A DNA stretch of 64,000 nucleotides from positions 41,238,426 to 41,302,425 of the forward strand of contig CP154955.1 in the NCBI GenBank assembly GCA_039621445.1, in the 5' to 3' direction. The first letter of the stretch is position 1; every line of letters starts with the position of its first letter. The notes under the pieces were generated by a model. That model did not search any database. It had not been told where the DNA came from and worked only from the letters and a program-made list of their open reading frames with translations. This DNA comes from Euglena gracilis. Lineage: Eukaryota > Euglenida > Euglenophyceae > Euglenales. Shown here in pieces: positions 34,940 to 44,364 of this stretch. The translations under genes were made by a program, and so were the position numbers.

Positions 34940-35265
34940 TTAAAGAAAACAAAAAAAACCTCATGGAGGGTTTGGGGGAATTTTTTGAAACTTTTTTTGG
35001 GAAGAAAAAAGGTCTTTTTTCATCTCTGCAGCTTCGTAGTCCGTAAAGGGTGCTGGATGAAGTGTCTTGAAAAACTAAAAAAACGTCACTTTTGATGACC
35101 AAAAAAATGACTTTAAAACTTTTTCCTCAAAAAATGGCCATTTCGCAAGGAAAAAGGTCAATTTTTGCTTTTTAAAAAAGAAAACATGTTTTTTTGTATT
35201 TTTTTTAAAAAAAACATATTTTTTTGTTCTTTGTTGAAAAACAAAAAAAAATGTCCCTGGCTCAA
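34940..35265 (+). repeat. dispersed repeat F, copy 2
   Basis: CCTCATGGAGGGTTTGGGGG ... GACCAAAAAAATGAC ... ends near TGTCCCTGG. Confidence 0.65.
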
Positions 35266-35409
35266 TTCCGCATGGTGTGCCAAGGGGGAGTGATTGAAGC
35301 TGCTTCCTGCCTTTCTGCTAAGTGTTTAAAGTGAAAACAGTGGCTACCATTCTTTTTACAAGAGACAAATATTTCGCAAAATGCATCTGAATTTCGCAAA
35401 ATCCATCAT

Positions 35410-35550
35410 TGCCAACCTCAATTGGACGAAAAATGTCGCAACTGTCTCGGGGGTAGGCAGTACAGTTGTGATTTTCTGGGGACCCCCCCCCCTGTACAGC
35501 TTCCAACCCCCCCCTCGGACCCCCCCTCCCCCCCTGTGCCTTGTCTCCAA
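35410..35550. repeat. partner arm of 31095-31245
   Basis: Reverse complement of the 31.1-kb G-rich repeat; the two lie 4.2 kb apart in inverted orientation. Confidence 0.75.
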
Positions 35551-35871
35551 TGGCATCATGTTCAGAATTGTGTCAATGCTCCCCTTCCTGTTTCTTTCCT
35601 TCAGCCATTTCTCATCTCTCTTTGTACCTGACATGTTGAACCTCGGCAAGGCGTCATTTGCCTCAAGAAGTGCTTCAAGAAGGTGTGCATTTCGTTGCTT
35701 GCTTTCTCCCCCCATCGTTCAGAAGAATTTTGCTGGCAAGGTCTTAATTTTTCAGTTTTTTTTTAATTTTTTACATCTGTCTGGGGGGGGGTTGGAAGTG
35801 GGGGGGAGGGGGGTCCCAGGAGGGGGGGTTGGAATTGTACGGGGGGGGGGGTCCCAAGGTTTGGTCCTAGG

Positions 35872-36894
35872 CGGTAGACTGGGGGGGGGTCCTGGGTGGT
35901 CGGCCGACTAGTCGGCCGACCACCCAATTGGTCGGCCGACTAGGCCTGGTCGGCAGCTAGTCGGCGAGACGGGGGGGGGGGGGTCCTGGGTGGTCGGCGG
36001 ACTAGTCGGCCGACCACCCACTCTAATGTAGTTACGGGCCAGTCTCGCCGACTTTTTATGAAGAAAATTGTATGCAAACTAGTCGGTGGCTAGTCGGTGG
36101 GCATAAAAATGGTCTGTGGCGGGTCCAAACCACCCGGAAATGGTCCGGATGGGGCCAAATAAGTGCCTTACACCAACAGGAACACCCTCGGATGGAAATT
36201 TTTGGTCGGTAGAGGTCGGTGGGGCCCTTGATGGGGTCCGGAGGGGTAAAAAACCAATGACGAAACAGGGATTACATGAAAATCCTTTAGAAATGCAAGC
36301 ATTCTGCATCAGGACAGGCTGAAAACTCCCCCCTCCACCCCCACCCGAGCCCAGATAACAAAATCCCTTCTATGTTGGCAACATACTCGGGGGCTAAGTC
36401 GTTTTTGTGGCTCACTTTGGCATAGGCGGGGGGGGCTCCGCCCCCCCGCACCCCCCCCCCTCAAATAACAAAATCCCTTCTATGTTGGCAATATACTTGG
36501 AGGGCTAAATCCTTTTGTGCAAAATTTGACTTATATTGACTTATATACAACGGATAGAGGTGTTCTTTTGCCAAAAGTGGCCCAAAATGGACATTTTCCC
36601 CCAATTTTTTTTGCATATTCACCCCCGATTGGGGGGTTCTGGAGCCATTTGGGTGGGTTTTGACTGGGTTTGGGGTGATTTGGACAAAAATTTTTCTCGG
36701 GGGGGGGCTTAAAAGTCGGCGAAACTGGCCCGTAACTACATTAGAGTGGGTGGTCGGCCGACTAGTCGGCCGACCACCCAGGACACCGCCCCTGTCTCGC
36801 CGACTAGCTGCTGACCAGGCCTAGTCGGCCGACCAATTGGGTGGTCGGCCGACTAGTCGGCCGACCACCCAGGACCCCCCCCCCCAGTCTACCG
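35872..36894. mobile_element. TIR element built of nested GGTCGGCCGACTAGTC palindromes
   Basis: A 1,023-bp element with about 170-bp imperfect inverted ends, starting CGGTAGACTGGGGG and ending CCCCCAGTCTACCG. The ends contain repeated GGTCGGCCGACTAGTCGGCC palindromes and a shared CTCTAATGTAGTTACGGGCC. No coding sequence. The right part has a second copy at 43228-43570. Confidence 0.75.
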
Positions 36895-36934
36895 TTTGCC
36901 ACTCCAAGGTTTGACCAACTGTACTGCGTCTCTC

Positions 36935-37345
36935 ATGGTTTATCGAAAACGGTTAAGCGCTTGTGGCCCCCCGGTTAATCGCTTCTTTTCGTTGTTGGAA
37001 GAAGAAATATCTTGAGTTTGGGAACATTTCTTCAAGGAAGATGGCAAGGTTGTGTTCAATGTTAATGTGGATGAAAATTTCTTTCAAAGCCTTGAATGTA
37101 AACTCTGTTTTTGATACCAATTTTTTTGGACAGCAGATTTTTGGGGTTTTTGGCCAATTGTGGAGTGAGGAAGTAAGCCAGAAAGGCAAATGACTTTTGT
37201 TTTTTGGGGGAAAATTGACACGGTAGCGGTTAATCGAAATTAATCGAAGGACAGGCACGGTTAATTGAAAATTGGATAATCGACGCCCGACCCCCAATTA
37301 TTAACCATGGTTAATCGCTTGACCTGAAAAATGACGGTTAATTGC
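36935..37345 (+). repeat. GGTTAATCGCTTG repeat family
   Basis: Bounded by GGTTAAGCGCTTGTGGCCCC and ACGGTTAATTGCCG. Related, partly inverted copies are at 31030-31095, 37440-37630, 55555-55940 and 57490-57545. Confidence 0.6.
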
Positions 37346-38052
37346 CGAATCCTGGAGGGGGGGGAGCGTTTTGAGGGGGGGGGAGGGCACCTGACTAAAT
37401 GCGAATTCAAACGGTCAAAAAAAGCTCAATTGAAATACTGTTCCCATCCCCCTATGGGAAGAGTGTTCGCAACCCCAGGACATCTCTTCTTATGCAAAGA
37501 AAAAGAAGCGATTGGCTGGGAGGGTCACACACGATTAATTTTTTTCAATTAACCGTGGTTGATTGTCACCCCCACAAACGAACGATAAATTGGGGGGGGG
37601 GGTCACAAGCCATTACCCATTTTTTGGATTAGCCATCCTACCTTGCCCAGATGTGAGCACCAACCTGATCGTGTTTGAAGGAGGATGCACAAACATTTCT
37701 TTGAAAATAACCTCATATATGTCTTCTCATGGCTTTCAAATCACTGAAACGTAAACGAGTTTTGGCCCATGAGAATTTTCCTAGACATAGAGGGATATTG
37801 TGACCTCCACCTCTACCTCTACCTCTATCCCTCTACCTCTATCTAGCCCATATATCGAAGAAGAAGGCCTTTGAGCTGCTTTTTGCCTTTGACGAGGTAA
37901 TCGGCTTGGGCATGATTCTAAAACAGGTTGGCATAGACCGGGGGTGGTTGGACGCGGGGGGGGGGGGAGGACGCGGGCCCAACCACCCCCACACGTTTTT
38001 TTTGACGTCACACAAATTTGCATGTATTTTCCTTTTCATTCCGATAATAATA

Positions 38053-38418
38053 CCATCCCCCCCCCATTATGTACCTCCCCTTGGGAGGCCGAAATTGGGG
38101 GGGAGGTACATAATGGGGGGGGGGAGGTACACAATGGGGGGGGTACCCAGGTCCCATTCCCAGACCCGACCCTCGAACAGCCCAAAAGGGGTCATTTTTG
38201 GCAACTTTTTGGATGTTCGCAATAAATGGTCAATTTTAAGCACATTTGCCAAATATCACTTTTTGAAAACGTCCCAAAAACGTCGATTTTTGAGCACTTT
38301 TTGGGAAGTTCTTGAGAAAAAGTGTTATGACAGTGAGCTACCATCCCCCCCATTATGTACCTCCCCCCCCATACATAATGGTACATAATGGGGGGGGGTA
38401 CATAATGGGGGGGGATGG
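38053..38418. mobile_element. CCAT-polyC element 2 (366 bp)
   Basis: Ends CCATCCCCCCCC.ATTATGTACC and GGTACATAATGG..GGGATGG, flanked by TA. The left end folds as a hairpin with loop TTGGGAGGCCGAAAT. The interior shares sequence with element 1. No ORF. Confidence 0.75.
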
Positions 38419-39604
38419 TAAATTGGTTGTTTGAGAAGCTTTGGGGGGATCATTGCCTTGTCACCAAAATTCCAAAAGTTGAACTTCACAAACAACATGG
38501 CTTGTACAACCTCATTTTGCAAAGCGTTTCTGATTGGAGTGTCCACAGCCTTTTGGGTGCTAAGGGGGTTTTCTCCCCGCGTCCCCCCCCCCCCCCGCGT
38601 CCCCCCGCGTCCCGATTTGCGCCTTGTTTCGCAGATTTTTTCCAATGTAGAACAATGCTTGCTCGGCAGAAACTTTGAAGAGGAAGAGGGAGAAGGAGAA
38701 GGAAAGGAGGCAAAAGAAGTGTGAATTGACCGATGAGCACTTGTATTACTTGCGATCCATCTTGGAAATGGTGTGCCTTTGGGGGTGGTTCGGGACGCGG
38801 GGGGGGGGGAGGGGGGGGGGGGGGGGGGGGGGGGAGGGGGGGGGGGGGGAACTGTGGCCCAATGAAACCCACACATTTTCTTTGGCGTCACCCAAATTTG
38901 TATGTAATGTCCTTTGGTCGACCAAAATGTGCTCGACCAAAATCCGGGACGCGGGGGGGACGCGGGGGGGGGGGCCGCTGGGGGGACGCGGGGGGAACAC
39001 CCCCTTTTTGTTTGGTTCATAGTTCCAAAACCCGTGGCCACAGGTTGATAACAGCAAGCCCAAATTTTCCGAAATTGCCAAGGAAATCAAGGACCATTTT
39101 GACCTTGACTGCAGCATGGGAGGCTGGGCGCGCCGCTCGGGGGGGTCCGGGACCAGGTTTTGAATAGTGCTGAGCTCTTTATAAGCGCGCCCCCCCCCCG
39201 TCATTTGACCCCTTCCCGGCGGCCTCGACGTCCCAGCAAGCCCGGCCGGCGGCCCCCCCCCCCCCCCCCACCCCCAGCACGTGCGCCGGCGGCTTCCCGG
39301 CCGTCTGCGCCGGTGGCCTGGCCCGGATGGCCCGGCGGCCCGGCGGCCCGGCGGCCCGGCCGGCGTTCCCCGGCGGTCCCTGCGGTCCGGGGCTTCCAGG
39401 AGCTCCGGTCGGCTTTCCCCCGTCATCCCTGCTGACCCTTCGGTCCGGCATGCAGCAGGGCCTCCGGCTGCCCGTCGTTGCCCTTCCGTCGTCCCGTGCT
39501 TCCCGGTGGTTCTTTCCCGGTGGCCTTCTTCCGCTTCCTTCATCATGTTTTCCTGCTTCGTCCCAGGCCGTCGCCCGCGGCCCGGCGGCCCGGCGGTCCG
39601 GCCG

Positions 39605-40390
39605 GTGGCTCGTTTTCGGCTCAAAGCAGTTTTTCTGGGTCCGGGAGGCCAAAAAACATCGTTTCGGGCAAAATTTTTTTTTCTCGATTTTTTCCGACTT
39701 TTTTGACCCGGGTTTGACCCAAAGTCACTGGGTCGGCGGCCCAAAACGGGACGCTGGCGGGTCGAAAAACGCTCGTTTTCGGCTCAAAAACAGTTTTTCT
39801 GGGTCCGGGAGGCCAAAAAACATCGTTTTGGGCAAAAATTTTTTTCGATTTTTTTCGACTTTTTTGACCTTGTTTTTGACCAACCCAAAATCAATGGGTT
39901 GGCGGCCCAAAACGGGGCGCTGGCGGGTCGAAAAACGCTCATTTTCGGCTCAAAAACGGGTTTTCTGAGTCCGGGAGGCCAAAAAACATCGTTTTGGGCA
40001 AAAAAATTTTTCGATTTTTTTCGACTTTTTTGACCCGGGTTTGGCCCGAAATCAATGGAGATCAGGCGGTGAACTTTGGGTTTTCGGGCGGGACCCCCCC
40101 CACCCCCCCCTCTTCATTGGAAATACATGTACATGGCGGTGAACTTCACCGGTGAACTTCACCGGTGAAGTTTCTCCATTGAAATTCCTTTAGGGGCGAA
40201 GCCCCCAACCCCCCCCCCCCCCACCCCTGCCTAACCTCCAATGGGTTGGCGGCCCAAAACGGGGCGCTGGCGGGTCGAAAAACGCTCATTTTCGGCTCAA
40301 AAACAGTTTTTCCGGGTCCGGGAGGCCCAAAAACATCGTTTCGGGCAAAAAAATATTTCGATTTTTTTTCGACTTTTTTGACCCATGATG
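39605..40390. repeat. satellite, about 165-bp unit
   Basis: Units carry CGCTCATTTTCGGCTCAAAA, GGGTCCGGGAGGCCAAAAAA and CAATGGGTTGGCGGCCCAAA, at 39611, 39774, 39940 and 40287 (after an insertion). The same unit fills 52410-52850 and 53690-55060. Confidence 0.85.
40059..40238. mobile_element. small insertion in satellite, flanked by CAATGG
   Basis: A 180-bp segment interrupts the satellite. CAATGG is present on both sides (40053-40058 and 40239-40244) and once in uninterrupted units. The interior has GGTGAACTTCACCGGTGAAC palindromes. A relative is at 21734-21872. Confidence 0.65.
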
Positions 40391-40620
40391 CCCATCATTG
40401 GTCATGTTGGCCGTCCTCGGTCGTGATGGGCATCGTGGGTCGTGGTGGGCATCATGGGTCATGATGGCCATCATGGGTCATGATGGCCATCATGGGTGAT
40501 GATGGCCATCATGGGTCATGATGGCCATCATGGGTCATGATGGCCATCATGGGTCATGATGGCCATCATGGGTCATGATGGCCATCATGGGTCATGATGG
40601 GCATCATGGGTCATGATGGC
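40385..40620. repeat. 19-bp minisatellite, array 1
   Basis: Tandem ATGGGTCATGATGGCCATC units; each contains the palindrome ATGATGGCCATCAT. Confidence 0.9.
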
Positions 40621-41576
40621 CTGGGGACCGAAAATGAAAAGTGCCAAAAAGGGTCCAAAATGGTTTGTAGACATGAGGCAATTATATCTGAGCACTTTTT
40701 GGGGGGTATTTGGCCAGAAATTGGGGTATTTTGTGCAACAATTTCCATTTGGCCAAATCTGGGGAATTTCTGAAACAGAATACCATGCAGCAGGGGTGAA
40801 ATCTAAGGCCTTGATAAAACCCTTGAGAAGGGTTATCGATCAAGGGGCAACATGGCAGGTGAACAGTGGATTTTGGAATTTGCGAAAAGGGTCCAAAAAT
40901 CGTAATTCTGAAAAAACCCAAGGGGTCAAGTTAAAATTTCCAAACCATAATTCTGAAAAACCCAGGGGAGGGTCCAACCAATTTTGAAAACACCCAGGGG
41001 GGCCAAAATTTCCCAACTGTAATTAACATTTCCCAACAATTTTGAAAAATTCCCGGGGGGGGGGTCCAGCCAAAATTTCCCAACCGTACTTCTGAAAAAC
41101 CCTAGGGGGGGCTCCAGCCAATTTTTTTTTCAACCGTGTTTGTGAAGAAACCCAGCCAAAATCTCTGAACCGGAAGTCTGAAAAAAGGGGGGATCAAATC
41201 CCAACCATAATTCTAAAAAAAAAAACCAGCGGGGTCCAACCGAAAATTCGGCATTGCAAATCTGAAAAAATCTGGGGGGGGTCCAGCCAAAATTTCCCAA
41301 CCGTGATTCTGAAAAAACCTAGGGGTGGTCCAACCAAAAAAAAATTCCAAATTGTAATTCTGAAGAAAAAAACCTTTCGATTGATGGGTAACCTGGCATC
41401 AGACGGATGAAAACTTCAATCGGCCGATCGACATGTCCATGAGCCCAAAGGATCCCAAAAATGCCCAAAAATGTTCAGAAACTGGGTATTTAGGGCGAAA
41501 TTGGCCTTTATTCCTTGAACGCCGGTTCGGGCGTGAAGCCAGAGCCCCTAATCCACGGTTTCAACAACTGTGTCCA

Positions 41577-41672
41577 GAACGCCGGTTCGGGCGTGAAGCC
41601 GTGTTCCAGAACGCCGGTTCGGGCAGCCCGACCCGGCGTTCTGGAACACGGCTTCACGCCCGAACCGGCGTT
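41577..41672. repeat. 96-bp near-perfect palindrome
   Basis: AACGCCGGTTCGGGCGTGAA ... and its complement meet at GGGCAGCCCGA. It is preceded by a direct copy of the arm at 41518. It sits just left of the second palindrome-headed element. Confidence 0.85.
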
Positions 41673-42173
41673 ATGTACACAGTTTTCGTATCAAAAACAA
41701 AGCAAAAAAACTTTCATGAATAAAAAACAGTTTAAAAACGGTTTTTTGTTTTTTATACACAAATTGTGGCTGAGCCCAGATTTCAGCCTGAAAACGTGTT
41801 CAGCCAGGGGCCCCCGAAGGGGGCCCCTGAACACGTTTTCAGGCTGAAATCTGGGCTCAGCCACAATTTGTTTAAAAACGTTTTCAGAGCCCGCCAAATG
41901 CCTGCCCTGAAATTCGTGGTCATGATTCACACAAGGGGTCAAAAACGCGAATTTGTGAAATTCGGACCCAAAAAACGGCGCCCTCACTGAAAACGTGCCT
42001 GAACCCGGATGCCTTCACTGAAAACGTGTCATTGACACAAATGCCCTCACTGAAAACGTGCCTGAACCCGGATGCCTTCACTGAAAACGTGTCATTGCCA
42101 CAAATGCCCTCACTGAAAACGTGTCACCCCCCCTTTTTTTTCTTTTTTTCTTTATTCCCGCAGCCCTGCCAAT

Positions 42174-42464
42174 ATGGCCAAACGCACGGCAAACTTTGTG
42201 AATGGTCTTTTGCCACCTCCCCCTAGGACGGACCCCCTTCATGGCACCTTGCTGGCACAGGGCAACACAAAGAAAAAGTCCGGCTCCGTAGGTGCAGAGC
42301 TTGCTGCTGTTGCCAACTGTTTGGAGTTCGCCAAACTGTGTCAACATCGGCAAGCCTGTTATCCTGAGCTGGATGCTTTCTTTGTTGCCTGGACGGGATG
42401 GGAGCTGGAACCCAGCCTGTTGTTCGATGAGGCGAGCGTCATCGAACAGTGTGTGGTCCCCTGA
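42174..42464 (+). CDS. small ORF of palindrome-headed element
   Basis: 96 codons: MAKRTANFVNGLLPPPPRTD..., with DAFFVAWTGWELEPSLLFDE near the C-terminus. It is conserved in copy 1 apart from one disruption, so it was probably translated at some time. A strong acceptor-like sequence (TTTATTCCCGCAG) lies 14 bases before the ATG, so this may be a downstream exon. No domain recognised; it is too small to be a transposase by itself. Confidence 0.45.
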   Translation: MAKRTANFVNGLLPPPPRTDPLHGTLLAQGNTKKKSGSVGAELAAVANCLEFAKLCQHRQACYPELDAFFVAWTGWELEPSLLFDEASVIEQCVVP

Positions 42465-42702
42465 CCAACCCCCTGTGCCTCGTGCTGTGTCCCGACTGCC
42501 AATAAAACACGAGAAATGTGGTTTTTGTGGTGTTGCCATTCCCAAAAATCCAAATTGTGTGGAGCTGAACAAAGTTGTCTGTGACGCCAAACAAACAAAG
42601 TTGTCTGTGAACAAAGTTGTCTATGATTGGCATATCATTTTCATTGCCAAGATTTGGCAAAAGAGCCAAAGTATGGCTCTTTTGTGTCAAGAAACTGAGT
42701 TC

Positions 42703-42795
42703 GGGCCAAGACTTAGGGGGAGCCCAGGGGCGGGGACCGCGACGCCGAAGGCGCCGCGGTCGCCCCTGGGCCCCCCTAAAACCTTGGCCCAAAAC
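42703..42795. repeat. GC-rich hairpin inside copy 2
   Basis: GGGCCAAGACTTAGGGGGAG ... CCCCCTAAAACCTTGGCCC with an inner GCCGCGGTCGCCCC stem. Absent from copy 1. Confidence 0.75.
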
Positions 42796-43227
42796 ACTGT
42801 TCTTGTTTGAAACCGTGTTTTGGGCGAAGATTTAAGACTTTTAAAGTCTCGAAATCGGCCCAAACACGGTTTCTTTGTGTAAAGCGTGTCGTGTGCCGTG
42901 ATGTCCGCCACTCTGTTTCGTTGTGCTCCAAGGCAACCTAGCCTTCTGTTGTGTTGTAGAGTGCCCCCGACCCGCCTCACTCGTTGAGGACCACCCGGCC
43001 TCGCAACCACACGCCGATTTTTCATGATAGTGTTTTTTGCTTTTTACTCAGGGTTGCCACAGCCTCATTGAAAACGTGTTCATGACCACGAATTTCAGGG
43101 CAGGCATTTGGCGGGCTGAACACGTTTTTTAAAAAGGGTGTTTTTTTAAATAAAACACTACAAATAGAAAAAAAAGTTTCAAACAACTTGTTTAAAAACA
43201 GCCCGGGAACCTTGGAGGTTGGAGGGA

Positions 43228-43570
43228 TAAGACCTTTTTTTGTGCAAATTTTGACTTATATTGAAAATTCAATGGGGAGAGGTGTTCTTTTGTCAAAAGT
43301 GGCCCAAAATGGACATTTTCCCCCAATTTTTTTGCATATTCACCCCCGGTTGGGGGGTTCTGGAGCCATTTGGGTGGGTTTTGACTGGTGTTGAGGTGAT
43401 TTAGACAAAAAATTTCCCGGGGGGGGCTTAAAAGTCGGCGGTTTTGACCCGTTAGTACATTAGAGTGCGTAGTCGGCCGACCAATTAGTCGGCCGACTAG
43501 TCGGCCGACCAATTGGGTAGTCGGCCGACTGGTCGGCCGACTACCCACTTCCCCCCCCCCCAGTCTACCG
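43228..43570. repeat. right-half copy of the 35.9-kb TIR element
   Basis: Matches 36520-36894 in order, ending CCCCCAGTCTACCG. The left end is missing. Confidence 0.75.
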
Positions 43571-44364
43571 TTTGGCACTCCATCCCCCTCTTATTTGACC
43601 CCCCCCCATGATCGGCACTCGGCCCCCCAACCGTGTCCCCCCCGCGTGTCCCGCCCCACCTCCGAAAATGTCCCCTGCCCCAAAATGTGACCTAAAATGA
43701 GGTATCACTTTCAACAAAGCACATCTCCATTTGCAACTTTTTTTTCCATTGGTGTGGCCTTGGGAAAATGCAAAGTGATGGACCGTTCCTCTTCATTGCT
43801 TTGTGATGTTGACGCCCCATGACGTGCAACCAAGTGCCGAAGTATATTATCACCACCTGATTTGGCATACGTCAGGACATCCTAAAGGCAGATAAAGATG
43901 CCAAAAAAGTGAAAAAAGTTTCTAAACCTGTTGGTAAGGCTTCAAACTTTCAACTTTCTTACGTGCTTCTTCGATGTCATCGCGCAAATCAGCAAGAGAT
44001 GCCAATTTCTTCTCAAACCAATTTTGATAACACAGCTTGCAACGAACCCTTTGTGGCTCACCATTGGGTTCAAAATGGATCATGGTTCTTCCTTCCCGAT
44101 ACACTCTTTGCCAAGCATATCTTCTTTGCCGGTGAAGCCATTAAAAAAAAACCTGGACATTGAGGAAAGATGGAGGTTGCAAAACCTCAACCTCAACCGC
44201 CTTCAACCTGAATGCCTCAATGCCTCAACCTCAATCCAGCCCTGCTTGGAAGCCGAATTTTTCTGAACAAGGTTCATGTAAACAATTGTCAAATACCATG
44301 CCCCCCCCCATATAAGACCCCCCCTCGGGAGCCAAAATCCCAGGGGGGGTCTTATAGGGGGGGG

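Larger units (their letters stand above)
41759..43130. mobile_element. palindrome-headed element, copy 2
   Basis: 113-bp palindrome at 41759-41871, then inverted ends of about 50 bp (41875-41923 and 43081-43130, core CCCGCCAAATGCCTGCCCTG). It contains GAAAACGTG repeats, a 96-codon ORF and a second GC-rich hairpin at 42703-42795. Flanking sequence on both sides matches the hAT-like element at 60478-60649, where it is continuous. Confidence 0.78.

Noticed and set aside
38746-39744. 332-codon minus-strand open frame
   Set aside because: Made of G-run complement and satellite sequence; it spans unrelated repeats and lacks protein character.
39605-40320. CATTTTCGGCTCAA in the satellite, like the end of the dinoflagellate spliced leader
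   Set aside because: One base differs, no donor GT follows in the expected place, and the phrase is part of a 165-bp satellite unit.
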